DNA from: an uncultured Halobacteriovorax sp.
Lineage (GTDB): Bacteria > Bdellovibrionota > Bacteriovoracia > Bacteriovoracales > Bacteriovoracaceae
DNA length: 64,000 bases
Assembly (NCBI GenBank): GCA_913061265.1
Contig: CAJXVS010000006.1
Location: forward strand, 310,001 to 374,000
Direction: 5' to 3'
Shown here: positions 1 to 9,037 of the stretch, one piece after another
Numbering within the stretch: the first letter of the stretch is position 1
Layout: each line of letters opens with the position of its first letter
Made by a program: the position numbers and the translations under genes
The notes under the pieces: model-generated
Databases searched by the model: none
What the model saw: only the letters and a program-made list of their open reading frames with translations
Told to the model about the DNA's origin: nothing

Positions 1-2224
1 GGGCCATAAATAAGACAAATGAAGACAGGATCCCAAAGTTCTTATTTGGTGTAAGGCTGGCGAAAATGAACAAACCAAAGCCACTTACGAGAATCATTGT
101 CGTCACGACTAAGGCCATTCCTGTACCACTTATAACTTCAATCAAGGCCTCTTTTCGCTCCATTCCTGCCTTAATCAAACTATTATAATGGGCCAAGAAA
201 TGAATCGTATCATCTACGGCAATCCCAAGAGTAACTGAGGCGACAATAGCGCAGCCGATATCTACCGGCGTCTTTATAACAGTAAGAAGACCTGCCCCTA
301 AAATAATGGGAATAAAGTTAGGGATAAGCGAGAGGAGCCCTATCTTTAATGACCTAAAGACTAAAATCAAGATCAATGTGATGACGGCTAAAGCAATACC
401 CATGGAGTTTAAAAAAGTTTCAACCACATAACTATTCATCATTTGAAAAAGAATAGGCTTCCCTGTGGTTGAGACAATTAGACCTAGGCTTCTTGCTTTC
501 TCTTCAATTTGCTCTACCCTCTCTAAACTTTCTTTTGAGTTTTGTACCGACCACAGAAGGCTTAAGCGCAGTTCTTTTTGCTTCAGGTCCATGCGATTGT
601 TAAGGTCCATCCCCTGAGGAAGACCCATTGTATAAAGAAACAATTCCTGAGCTATCATCTGTTTTGAGTCAGGAAGCACATAGTTCTCAGGAAGACCTCC
701 GTGAAGAGATTGATTCACTTCTTTAATAATATCTATGACTGATATGACCCTATTTATATAAGGCTGCTGATTAAGCCAGTCCTGAAGTTTATCAACCTTA
801 TTTAAAAATAGTGGATCATTGACCCCATTAATTTTACCACTATCAATAACTAACTCAGGGCCACCTACCCCACCAAAAGTCTTGAGTGTAAATTGATTAC
901 CAATGCTTATAGGGTTTGTTTTATTAAAGTATTTATAAGGATTTGAGTTCACTTCATTTTGATAAGCGAGGTATCCAAAAAGAGAACTGCCAAAGATAAA
1001 GATGACCACGACAAGGAGATGGAAGCGGTCTAAGAAATCAATATATCTTTTAGCGAATTTATAATTGATTTTCTTTCCCCTACTTTGCTTTGAATTAGGA
1101 GATATATTAAAAAAGACAATCGACGATGGAATGATAAGGATAGAGAAAAGGAAGGCCATCATAGTAGCAATTCCTGCAAGAAGCCCCATCTCGGCGACTG
1201 GCCTTACGTCTGAAGTGGTTAAGCTAAAGAAGCCAACGGTGGTTGAGATAGAAGTTAAGAAGATAGGCCAAACATTCTTCTTTAAAGCGCCCTTTAAAGC
1301 GGGAACAACTCCTTCTTCTTTCTTATAAAGATAGAAATAAGTTGAAAGTAAATGCACCGAATCAGCAATGGCAATGGCGATAATAATCCCCGGTAAAATA
1401 AACGTCAGTGAATTCATCTTGATCTTTAAAAAGCCTATAAGCCCCGTCATAAAGATTAAGGTCGTGCCTATAATAGCGAGAGGAAGAAAGACTCCCCAGA
1501 AGTTCTTAAAACAGATGATTAGATAAACAATAACCAGAAGAACCAAGATGGGGTTGATTGTTTTCAAGTCGAGAAAGGAAGTGCGTTTAAAAGTCACATT
1601 TAAAGCTGGAGCTCCTAGGATATGATAGTCAATCCCAAGTGGTTTTAAATACTTCTCACCGATTTCCCTAACGCCATCAAAGATTCCATCTGGGTCAAGG
1701 TTCTTTTCTTCTTTTTGAACAATACGCCCATAGACCACTGCACTCTTATGATCCTTACTCAAATAAACACCCGGTAAAACCCGGTGCTTATCAAAGACTT
1801 CCTCTCTAGCTTTTAAGAAATCTTTTGAATTAATCTCATCGAGAGGCATAAACTCTTCAGTTGAGATATCATCCTCTTCGGAGAAGCTTATATTATAATT
1901 GGTCAATGATTCGACTCGAATTACATCTTGAACCTGCCACATGCTTTCAGTGATCTCGCTTAGAAGCTTCATTTTTTCAGGCGAGAAAAAGCTTTCTTTA
2001 GAGTTGATAACTAAAACAATGGATTCATCATTTCCAAACTTCTTTTCAAAAGAGTTCAGTAAAGTGATATTTGGGTCGCTACTTCTAAACCAAGTTCTCG
2101 CGGAGAAATCAAGAACGATATCCCCAGCAAAAGGGGTGAACATAATAAGTAAAAGAAAGGAGATGACCAAGTTGGTTTTAGGCTTTCCTATACAAAAATG
2201 ACTTAATCTCTCTTTTAAATTCAT
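1..2224 (-). CDS. RND superfamily (MMPL-type) exporter, 3' end cut by window
   Basis: Inner-membrane transporter of the RND/MMPL class, which moves lipids or hydrophobic compounds using the proton gradient. The reading frame opens with ATG at 2224 and stays open to the window edge, giving about 741 residues. The protein starts with a short cytoplasmic stretch and a membrane segment, followed by a large periplasmic domain. Both halves carry the family's core helix motif: IADSVHLL near residue 286 and GIAVDDTIHFL near residue 668, where the paired Asp is the proposed proton-relay site. I checked the frame at both motifs and at the N-terminus, and they agree. Two repeats of one large domain followed by membrane helices fit the 'predicted exporters of the RND superfamily'. 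The substrate is unknown. The last few tens of residues lie outside the window. Confidence 0.9.
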   Translation of the reverse strand, partial: MNLKERLSHFCIGKPKTNLVISFLLLIMFTPFAGDIVLDFSARTWFRSSDPNITLLNSFEKKFGNDESIVLVINSKESFFSPEKMKLLSEITESMWQVQDVIRVESLTNYNISFSEEDDISTEEFMPLDEINSKDFLKAREEVFDKHRVLPGVYLSKDHKSAVVYGRIVQKEEKNLDPDGIFDGVREIGEKYLKPLGIDYHILGAPALNVTFKRTSFLDLKTINPILVLLVIVYLIICFKNFWGVFLPLAIIGTTLIFMTGLIGFLKIKMNSLTFILPGIIIAIAIADSVHLLSTYFYLYKKEEGVVPALKGALKKNVWPIFLTSISTTVGFFSLTTSDVRPVAEMGLLAGIATMMAFLFSILIIPSSIVFFNISPNSKQSRGKKINYKFAKRYIDFLDRFHLLVVVIFIFGSSLFGYLAYQNEVNSNPYKYFNKTNPISIGNQFTLKTFGGVGGPELVIDSGKINGVNDPLFLNKVDKLQDWLNQQPYINRVISVIDIIKEVNQSLHGGLPENYVLPDSKQMIAQELFLYTMGLPQGMDLNNRMDLKQKELRLSLLWSVQNSKESLERVEQIEEKARSLGLIVSTTGKPILFQMMNSYVVETFLNSMGIALAVITLILILVFRSLKIGLLSLIPNFIPIILGAGLLTVIKTPVDIGCAIVASVTLGIAVDDTIHFLAHYNSLIKAGMERKEALIEVISGTGMALVVTTMILVSGFGLFIFASLTPNKNFGILSSFVLFMA

Positions 2225-2269
2225 AATACTTAATGTTCTAACAGTTTTTTTTCTTCTTGTAGAGGGCTG

Positions 2270-2899
2270 TTATGTCACTAAAAGATGGTAAGTATCAAGG
2301 GCCAGCTTAGACGCTTCTTCTACAGAGGCACCATAGAAAACAATCCCGTCTTGATGACCTTCCATAACAAAGATCCCATCTCTTGATAGCTTTATAAGTT
2401 GCTTCACTTCTTCAGCCATTTCTTTAGTCCCATAAGGGGTCTCTTTCTTTGTTCTAGAATAATCCTTCTCAAGCATCTTCTTCCAAAGAAGTGGATGATG
2501 CACATGAAAGATGGCCTTGATTTCTATCGACGCTTGATAGATCCCTGCATGAGTAAGAGACTCACTAGAGGCCTCTAGTGGTCCATGGCAGGCAATAGAT
2601 TGGTTCTCTAGAGATCCATCCACTACCTTGGTATAGTGTTCCCCATTTAAGTGCTTTAACTTACCAGTTTGAGTTCCCGTAATGAGAAATTGAGGAAAGT
2701 CTGTTTTGACTAATTCTTGATAATTCTTTCTTAGGGATAGGTTTCCAAACCCAATCTGTTCGGGAAGGTACTCGCCTATTAGATTTAATTCAAAAAGCTT
2801 TTCTCTATGTTTTTCGATGACCGAGTATTCCGTTGAATCAAGCGGCCCTGTTTTTATATAAGAACTAAAGTGAAACTTAATGACTCCATCATCAACCAT
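2270..2899 (-). CDS. Class II aldolase/adducin-family protein
   Basis: This 209-residue protein has the class II aldolase/adducin fold, whose metal-dependent members are sugar-phosphate aldolases, epimerases or dehydratases such as MtnB. Visible family motifs are GNLSLR near residue 52, a central HGPLEASSE segment, the HVHHP zinc-ligand motif near residues 132-136 and a late histidine in MEGHQDG near residue 182. The length matches the family. The start overlaps the end of the upstream acyltransferase gene by 8 nt on the same strand, so they are probably co-transcribed. The substrate cannot be read from the sequence. MtnB and fuculose-phosphate aldolase are alternatives, but no methionine-salvage or fucose genes lie nearby. 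Confidence 0.8.
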   Translation of the reverse strand: MVDDGVIKFHFSSYIKTGPLDSTEYSVIEKHREKLFELNLIGEYLPEQIGFGNLSLRKNYQELVKTDFPQFLITGTQTGKLKHLNGEHYTKVVDGSLENQSIACHGPLEASSESLTHAGIYQASIEIKAIFHVHHPLLWKKMLEKDYSRTKKETPYGTKEMAEEVKQLIKLSRDGIFVMEGHQDGIVFYGASVEEASKLALDTYHLLVT

Positions 2900-3611
2900 A
2901 AAGTTCGTTATCCATTTCAGTCAAACATTTAAGCATGGCCTCTCTGGTTTGCTCCATCAGCTTAGGGGCATCTTCTTTGGTCATCCCTTTGGTTTCAATA
3001 ATGGGAAGTCTGGTAGAGATAATCTTTCCACTACGCCACTTATTTAAATCAAGCTTCTTTGAATAGCTGCTAAAAATAATAGGTGCAATGGGACATTCAG
3101 CTGCAATAGCCGTTACAAAGGCGCCTTTCTTAAAAGGAAGAAGTCCTCTTCCTTTGCTTCTTGTCCCTTCAGGCATTACCCACACAGAGATCTGTTCTTC
3201 TTTGATTCTTCTGGTCACCTGCTCCATAGACTTTCTAGCCTTATGAGAGTTCTTTCTATTAATGAGGATATTCCCAGATAGCCAAAAGAACTGGCCAAAA
3301 AAAGGAATCAAAATAATTGAACTTTTCCCAAGGACAACAGTTCTTTTATGAACAGAGGCGCCACCAGGGAACATGTCTAAGTCGTTTTGATGATTGGAGC
3401 AATAAACGGCCGCTCCTATCTCATCATGAAGGTGATGATTTCGTTGTTCGAACTCAACCCCTAAGATTAAAAAGCCTTTCCAGCCGAGCATCCTTGAGAT
3501 CAGGTATACATTATTTGGATGCCTAGGCCTAGCCAGAGAAATCAGAATCCCTAAAGTCATAACACAGGCAATATAAATTCCAATGAGAATAAAACGAACT
3601 ATCTTAAGCAT
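2892..3611 (-). CDS. plsC: 1-acyl-sn-glycerol-3-phosphate acyltransferase (PlsC-like)
   Basis: Membrane-associated acyltransferase that would transfer an acyl chain to lysophosphatidic acid in phospholipid synthesis. With the start at ATG 3611 the protein has about 239 residues, an N-terminal membrane anchor (residues 5-28), the catalytic NHQNDLD block (H74 and D79, the HX4D motif) and the substrate-binding PEGTR block at 148-151. An upstream ATG at 3677 is in frame, but it would overlap the preceding gene by 74 nt. I prefer the start that overlaps the upstream stop by only a few bases; ATG at 3635 is a second option. The gene sits in a run with a beta-helix acyltransferase-like membrane protein upstream. 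Other PlsC-family acceptors, such as ornithine lipid or lysophospholipid, cannot be excluded. Confidence 0.83.
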   Translation of the reverse strand: MLKIVRFILIGIYIACVMTLGILISLARPRHPNNVYLISRMLGWKGFLILGVEFEQRNHHLHDEIGAAVYCSNHQNDLDMFPGGASVHKRTVVLGKSSIILIPFFGQFFWLSGNILINRKNSHKARKSMEQVTRRIKEEQISVWVMPEGTRSKGRGLLPFKKGAFVTAIAAECPIAPIIFSSYSKKLDLNKWRSGKIISTRLPIIETKGMTKEDAPKLMEQTREAMLKCLTEMDNELYG

Positions 3612-4389
3612 CTTTAAACCCAAACTTTTCACCATCTTCAATCTTAGTTTTTGGAAGAACAACTGAGGCCGGAGCAATAGTCACCCTCTCCCCTACTCGA
3701 GCTCCCCCCATGATCATGGCGTTAAGACCCACGGTGGTTTTTTTCTTTATCTTAAGTTCATCGATGACAAGCAGCCCATGCATAGCATAGTGAGACATTA
3801 AAACTGCTGAGCCCCCAATCGTTACATTATCTTCGAGCTCAATCAAGCAAGCGTCAGAGATATTTGAAGTATTGATGATGACATTCTTTCCTATCTTCAT
3901 TCCCATCATTCTAAAAAAGATTTCATTCAAAATGGAGGGGGTTATAAAATCCAAGACCGTATAACGAACAAGGTAAATCATTCCATTATGAAGATACCAA
4001 GGTACTGTTTGTACTGAGAGCCAAGGCCCTCGATACTTTCCATTTCTTCTGACCATCAATAAAAAAGGATAATTAAAGACAGGCACGATAAAGATCAGGC
4101 TGATCACAAATAAAAAAGCCCCACTTCCAAAAGCAAAGGCCATCACAAATCCCCTCGCTAAGACGGCCCAACCAGAAGTCATCTCATAGACCCAAATAGT
4201 AAGGCTGACCCCTGGTGTACAGGCCAAAGAGATACAGGTTACATAAAGAAGGATCAAAGGAGCAGAGCTCAAAAAAGAGACTGTATTAGGAAAGGCCCGA
4301 AAGAGGTTTTCAAAAAGACCTAGAAGCCCTTTCTTACGGGACTTCTTCTTATTAATATCAGAGTCGGCTAAGCTAGTTTTTTTATTCAC
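3604..4389 (-). CDS. Membrane protein with left-handed beta-helix (hexapeptide) acyltransferase domain
   Basis: This 261-residue protein begins with a Lys-rich cytoplasmic stretch (residues 1-22). Two hydrophobic membrane regions follow (about 40-68 and 78-112), and the C-terminal part (about 160-250) consists of hexapeptide turns such as IGKNVIIN, LEDNVTIG, IKKKTTVG and VGERVTIA. That repeat folds as the left-handed beta helix of acetyl- and acyltransferases. Membrane proteins with this tail occur next to non-ribosomal peptide synthetase C-termini and lipid acyltransferases. Its coupling to the plsC-like gene suggests envelope-lipid modification, which is inference. The MATE gene starts 63 bp away on the other strand, so the gap should contain divergent promoters. 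Confidence 0.72.
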   Translation of the reverse strand: MNKKTSLADSDINKKKSRKKGLLGLFENLFRAFPNTVSFLSSAPLILLYVTCISLACTPGVSLTIWVYEMTSGWAVLARGFVMAFAFGSGAFLFVISLIFIVPVFNYPFLLMVRRNGKYRGPWLSVQTVPWYLHNGMIYLVRYTVLDFITPSILNEIFFRMMGMKIGKNVIINTSNISDACLIELEDNVTIGGSAVLMSHYAMHGLLVIDELKIKKKTTVGLNAMIMGGARVGERVTIAPASVVLPKTKIEDGEKFGFKDA

Positions 4390-4452
4390 CGCCCTATTTT
4401 CGCTGTTTTTACCACTCTTTGTAAATGTTCGATCGCAGTGTAGAATTAAGAA

Positions 4453-5772
4453 ATGGTTAATTTTCGAACAAGACTCAAAGAAGTCGCTCTTTTCTCAATT
4501 CCCATCGTAGCAGGCCAGCTTGGACAGATGTTCTTTGGAATCGGCGATATTATGGTAGCTGGGCGTTATTCAAATGAAGTTGTAGCAGCTCTAGGAGTTG
4601 CCACAGGTATCTTTGCTCCTTTTATCATGGTGGGTCTTGGAATTACCTACGCTGTTTCGGCCATTGCGTCACAAAGAAGAGGCAAGGGCCATGATCAAGA
4701 AGATCTCGTAGGGTCCTCTTTAATGGCCATTCATATAGCGGGGGCTTTTTTATTAGTCTGCCTATTTGCTCTAATCTTTAATTTAGAAGTATTGGGACTT
4801 CCTGAGGCTATTCACTCTAAGGTCTTCACTTACCTTCTCGTTGCAGGAGCCAGCCTATTTCCCGTCATGCTCTTTCAGGTCTTTAAAGAATACTTACAGG
4901 CCTTTGATGATACCTACTTCGCCAATGGAACAATTCTAGCTTTTAATATTATTAATATCGGAATGAATATTGTTCTTATGTTTGGTTTTGGTCCTATTCC
5001 AGAACTTGGAATAATGGGTGCTGCCATTGCTACTTTAATATCTCGCTCGTTAATGGCCGCTGTCCTTATGAGATACACTATCAAAAAGCACCCCTTCGCA
5101 TTTATCTATAGCAAGAAAACGGTTAAGGCCGTCCTAGGGCTTGGGATTCCAATTTCTCTATCAACTCTAATAGAAGTTTCAGTCTTCTCAGTTGTCACTG
5201 TCTTGATTGGAAAGATGTCAGTCACTGCCAGTGCTTCTCATAGCATTGTACTAAATTTAGCCTCACTTACCTTTATGGTACCTCTGGCCCTAGCTTCAGT
5301 CGCTTCAGTTAAAATCGGTGCCGCTTATGGAAAAGAAGACCCAGCAGAGTTATTACAATACACCCAAGCTACAGAGTTTTTAGCAGTGGGTTTTATGTGC
5401 TTTACCGCCCTTTGTTACTTCTTTATTCCTGATCTTCTTCTAAGGTTCGCCACTAGCGATCCAGCTATCCTAAAGTATGGAGCTAGCATGCTGGTCTTTG
5501 TGGCCTTCTTTCAAATTCCAGATGGCATCCAAGTAACGATGTCCGGGATTCTAAGAGGCATGGGCGTCACCAAAGAAGTAATGTTCTTCGCCTTTATAAG
5601 TAACTGGGTTATTGGTATTCCAGTGGGGCATTACTTTGCTGTCACTAAAGGTATGGAAGCCGCCGGCTACTGGGCCGGGCTAGCGACGGGATTAACAGTT
5701 ATGTGTCTCTTTTTGAGTTTTGTCTTTTTTAAAAAGTACAAAGAGTTTAAGAATTCTATTCCTCAAACTTAA
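4453..5772 (+). CDS. MATE-family multidrug/metabolite efflux transporter
   Basis: This 439-residue, very hydrophobic protein has about twelve membrane segments in two similar halves. It starts with the typical MATE opening (IPIVAGQLGQMFFGIGDIMVAGRY), in which helix 1 is followed by the conserved G-x-x-D-x-x-M-x-G pattern. The second half repeats the pattern near LGIPISLSTLIEVSVF. Such proteins expel cationic drugs or metabolites using Na+ or H+ gradients. The start ATG at 4453 has only a weak AAGAA ribosome site. Its 3' end overlaps that of the convergent response-regulator gene by 17 nt. There is no adjacent regulator beyond that two-component system, so the substrate is unknown. Confidence 0.9.
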   Translation: MVNFRTRLKEVALFSIPIVAGQLGQMFFGIGDIMVAGRYSNEVVAALGVATGIFAPFIMVGLGITYAVSAIASQRRGKGHDQEDLVGSSLMAIHIAGAFLLVCLFALIFNLEVLGLPEAIHSKVFTYLLVAGASLFPVMLFQVFKEYLQAFDDTYFANGTILAFNIINIGMNIVLMFGFGPIPELGIMGAAIATLISRSLMAAVLMRYTIKKHPFAFIYSKKTVKAVLGLGIPISLSTLIEVSVFSVVTVLIGKMSVTASASHSIVLNLASLTFMVPLALASVASVKIGAAYGKEDPAELLQYTQATEFLAVGFMCFTALCYFFIPDLLLRFATSDPAILKYGASMLVFVAFFQIPDGIQVTMSGILRGMGVTKEVMFFAFISNWVIGIPVGHYFAVTKGMEAAGYWAGLATGLTVMCLFLSFVFFKKYKEFKNSIPQT

Positions 5773-6436
5773 GTCGATACCCAATTCCTCTTACAGTCTC
5801 AATCCACTCCTCTCCAATCTTTTGTCTTATTTGGAGAACGTGGGTGTCCACTGTTCTAGTCGTCGGATAGTTCTCATATCCCCAAACTTTATTAAGGATC
5901 TCTTCTCTTGAAAAAGCGCGGTTCGGGCTTTCTGCGAGAAGCTTAAGAAAATCAAATTCCATCTTAGTAAAATCAAGTTGCTTAGCATCTACTGTTACGA
6001 TTCTTTGAATGGAATCAATCACGAGGTTTCTTAAACTAAGAACCTCATCAGTCTTAGTCGCGTCAGATTGAGATTCAACCTTATCTCTAATTTGAACCCT
6101 AACCCTGGCCACTAGTTCTCTTGGTTCAAAGGGCTTAGTAATATAATCACTTGCACCACTTTCAAGACCAATGACTTTATCAATTAAGTCAGTCCTAGCT
6201 GTTAACATAATAACAGGTTGCTTACTACCTGCTGTTCTTATCTCTTTAAGAAAATCAATCCCCTGTCCGTCAGGAAGCATCCAATCAAGGATCATCAACT
6301 TATAATCATCAATGCTCTCTTCTCTAGCTTCGCCAATAGACTTAGCCCAAGTGACGTCAAAGTTTTCATCCGATAAATACTTCTGCAAACTGTCGCCTAA
6401 ACTTTGATCATCTTCAACAATTAATATTTTATCCAT
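5756..6436 (-). CDS. OmpR/PhoB-family response regulator
   Basis: DNA-binding response regulator of 226 residues, read from ATG 6436. The receiver domain shows the acidic pair D9/D10, the phosphoacceptor D51 in LDWMLPD, the Thr of MLTARTD and the Lys of TKPF. A C-terminal winged-helix domain ends with the usual TVDTHVLQIRQKIG and GIGYRL motifs. A longer frame opens at 6526, but ATG 6436 has a GGGAG ribosome site and overlaps the kinase stop codon by 8 nt (ATGGATAA), which indicates translational coupling. It is therefore the partner of the histidine kinase upstream. The target genes are unknown. Confidence 0.92.
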   Translation of the reverse strand: MDKILIVEDDQSLGDSLQKYLSDENFDVTWAKSIGEAREESIDDYKLMILDWMLPDGQGIDFLKEIRTAGSKQPVIMLTARTDLIDKVIGLESGASDYITKPFEPRELVARVRVQIRDKVESQSDATKTDEVLSLRNLVIDSIQRIVTVDAKQLDFTKMEFDFLKLLAESPNRAFSREEILNKVWGYENYPTTRTVDTHVLQIRQKIGEEWIETVRGIGYRLKFEE

Positions 6437-8024
6437 TTTCAACTCCCGTTTTTTGATTCTTAAAACTAATTGTAAAAGTTGTAGGGTTTGAGACAAAGAG
6501 CATTTGCCCCTGCATCTCCTTAACAACTTTCTTTACAATATTTAAACCCAGACCTGTGCCTGAACTTTTATTTCCTTTTACAAATTCTCTCGTCAGTTCT
6601 GCAAGATTATCAAAGTCACATACCCCTTGATCTCCCACTTTTACAAAGAGGTCTTCCCCTTCCATCTTTAAATCAACATGAATAGGAAGAGTGCCATGAG
6701 TGATGGCGTTCTCTACTAAGTTCTTTACGCAAATATGCGCCCAGTAAGTATCTGTGCAAAGAGTTTTATCTTCTTCTAAGTAACTGACTGTAAAGTCCCC
6801 TGGAAGCCTCTCTTCGTAGGGACCGAGAAGATCTTCAAAGAAGTGATTCAAACTCTCTACCGGCTCAAAGTTAAAGTTTATTAGCTCTTTACTTTGTTGT
6901 GCCTTGAGATAGTTTCTGCTGGTCTCAGTTAAGCGCTGCATACGATAGACTTCAGAGGAGAGCCTTAAAAAGGCTTCTTGAGTTTGTTCATCTAGTTTTT
7001 CATAGTTCTTATTAAGTCTTTCGATAGTCAAAAGCATACTGGTAATGGGCGTTCTAAACTCATGAGTTAGAACCTGCAAGGCCAGCCTACGCCTATCATC
7101 TTCGAGCCTCTGCCCCTTGATCTTAACCAGCAAGAGACGAACAGAAACAATAATCATAATAAAAAGGCCTATAAAAACCCCAAGAGTAGAGGTGTTGGCC
7201 ATTCTAAAGATATGCCTTACATTATAGTTCCAGCAAAGCTCCCCATCTTTATGAAAACAAGTACGGTCGCTCTTATAGTTTTGCAGACTATAAGGAGAAC
7301 TCTCTAAGAAGTTATCAAGATCTTCTTTTACATAAATTCTGTATTCAAGAATATTGAAGATCTTCGGATAGCGTAGACGAGCAAAGAGATAATCTCTTGT
7401 TAAGATAGAGCCAAGTCCTTTTCCTAAATCAGAAAGAGCCTCTTCATCAAGTTTTTCTAAGATTGAATAGATTCCGCCAAGCTCACCTACTTCATAACGA
7501 AGTTGTCTTAACTCCATTGTATGGAAATATGAGAGATGATTCTTTACCCATTTTTTATTATCATATCCGCCCTTTTTGAGGTTATAGGCCAAGAAGGCAA
7601 ATGATTTACCAGAAGGGTGCATATAAGGAGGGTCGGTGAAGAAGCTCGATGGTAAGTAAGACTTTCCACCACAGCGAAATTCTTCCCAAACCCAAACCTT
7701 TTCAAAGTTCTCTGTATTGATCAGTTTTGTAAAACCTTTAAAACAGTTCTTAGTGGTGCTATAGAGAATGCTATTATCTGTTCCGGGCTCCGGTAAAGTA
7801 TTCGCTGGATCAAGAAGCTTAAACTGCTCTGGTGAAAAATAGAGTGAATTAAAATTGACGATAGATTGAGGCGCCACTCTTCTTTGAAAGTCGGTCTTAA
7901 TGGCGTTGATTTCCATGACCTCTTCTTGCGTAGCAACATGAGATCCCTGAATGAAAAGAGCGAAGTAACCTAGTGTGAAGGCGATTCCTACAGCAGTGAA
8001 TATTAAGGTAACGTACAGCTTCAT
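6429..8024 (-). CDS. Membrane sensor histidine kinase
   Basis: This 531-residue sensor kinase has one membrane helix at residues 5-26, a large extracytoplasmic sensor domain (about 27-277, with Cys at 94, 118, 256 and 264 that could form disulfides) and a second helix at 279-300. The kinase core follows: an H-box with H321 in THEFRTPITS, an N-box in KNLVENAITHG, and G-boxes in GDQGVCDF and GTGLGLNIV. The sensor region matches no fold I recognise. The ATG start is preceded by GGAGAGAC. The kinase and regulator overlap by 8 nt and form one operon. The neighbouring MATE exporter is convergent, so control of it by this system is only a possibility. Confidence 0.92.
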   Translation of the reverse strand: MKLYVTLIFTAVGIAFTLGYFALFIQGSHVATQEEVMEINAIKTDFQRRVAPQSIVNFNSLYFSPEQFKLLDPANTLPEPGTDNSILYSTTKNCFKGFTKLINTENFEKVWVWEEFRCGGKSYLPSSFFTDPPYMHPSGKSFAFLAYNLKKGGYDNKKWVKNHLSYFHTMELRQLRYEVGELGGIYSILEKLDEEALSDLGKGLGSILTRDYLFARLRYPKIFNILEYRIYVKEDLDNFLESSPYSLQNYKSDRTCFHKDGELCWNYNVRHIFRMANTSTLGVFIGLFIMIIVSVRLLLVKIKGQRLEDDRRRLALQVLTHEFRTPITSMLLTIERLNKNYEKLDEQTQEAFLRLSSEVYRMQRLTETSRNYLKAQQSKELINFNFEPVESLNHFFEDLLGPYEERLPGDFTVSYLEEDKTLCTDTYWAHICVKNLVENAITHGTLPIHVDLKMEGEDLFVKVGDQGVCDFDNLAELTREFVKGNKSSGTGLGLNIVKKVVKEMQGQMLFVSNPTTFTISFKNQKTGVENG

Positions 8025-8145
8025 GTCTCTCCAAGCATCTCAAAAGCCAGATTATCACTAATAAAGGGCTATTTGTCAGGGTACTGTCAAAATCTAGCGT
8101 TTTTTGTTAAGCTGCCAATCCCTAGTCCCCATCAAAAGGTAGTTC

Positions 8146-8919
8146 ATGATTATTTTAGGTATTGATTTAGAAGGTGTTAACCAAAACTTACTCGAAAACG
8201 GAGTTAATTTAGAAGTTGATCGAGTTATTGAAATCGGAGCGGCCCTTCTCGACTGGGATGCTGGTCAACCTGTCAGTATGATTTCAGAGATCGTTAACGA
8301 GCCAGATCGCCTAAAGATATCTAAAGAGCTTGAAGATCTAACGGGAATCTCAGAGAGTATTTGCCAAGAATGGGGTCTATCAGAAAAACATATAGTTCCT
8401 ACTCTTAAGAACCTAGCCGCCATGATGGAACGAGCCGATTATTGTATGGCCCATAATGGGACTAACTATGATGAGCCCATGATCAAGGCCATGTTTGAGA
8501 GATTTGACCTCGTAATGCCTGAGAAAGTCTGGATCGATACAATGGTTGATATTGAATTTCCAAATAAGATTAGAGGCAGAAGCATGGCCCTCCTAGAGCA
8601 TGCCCATGGCTTTATAAATCCTTTTCCCCATAGAGCTATCACTGATGTCCTGGCCATGTTTAAGATCGCCAGCCACTACGATATTGACCGTATGGCCAAG
8701 TTAGCTGAGTCCCCTGTTGTAAAACTTATTGCTAAGTTAAATGCTCCTAATTGGAAAAATGCTAACGAGGTAGATAGGTTCAACAAGGTCAAACATAAGG
8801 TAGCAAAGGCTAGATTCAAGTGGAACCCAGGTAATAAAACTTGGTTCAAAGAGGTCCATAAAGTCCTTATTGACGAAGATAAGATAAGCTATGAATTTGA
8901 CTGGTATGTTGAAGAGTAG
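8146..8919 (+). CDS. DEDDh-family 3'-5' exonuclease
   Basis: This 257-residue protein has the exonuclease fold of DNA polymerase III epsilon and RNase T. All DEDDh acidic residues are visible: D7 and E9 in GIDLEG, D109 in AHNGTNYDE, and H162 with D167 in HRAITD. The C-terminal 80 residues (WKNANEVDRFNKVKHKVAKARF onward) look like the short DNA-interaction tail of some predicted phage-type or repair exonucleases and end in a Lys/Trp-rich segment. It would trim single-stranded DNA or RNA 3' ends. It is separated by 118 bp from the motor-like operon on the same strand, so a shared function is not shown. An AAAGG ribosome site precedes ATG 8146. Confidence 0.85.
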   Translation: MIILGIDLEGVNQNLLENGVNLEVDRVIEIGAALLDWDAGQPVSMISEIVNEPDRLKISKELEDLTGISESICQEWGLSEKHIVPTLKNLAAMMERADYCMAHNGTNYDEPMIKAMFERFDLVMPEKVWIDTMVDIEFPNKIRGRSMALLEHAHGFINPFPHRAITDVLAMFKIASHYDIDRMAKLAESPVVKLIAKLNAPNWKNANEVDRFNKVKHKVAKARFKWNPGNKTWFKEVHKVLIDEDKISYEFDWYVEE

Positions 8920-9037
8920 AGTACTTATTTCAGCTATTTACCTTATATTTTTCTAAATAAAACCCGAGCTTTTTACTAAAGTTATTCCGTTTTATGGCCG
9001 ATTAGTTTCCTGTATCAAAAAGCGATCCGGAGACTTT

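Noticed and set aside
3604..3677. PlsC start at 3677
   Set aside because: It would overlap the upstream gene by 74 nt; ATG 3611 at the junction is more consistent with the local pattern.
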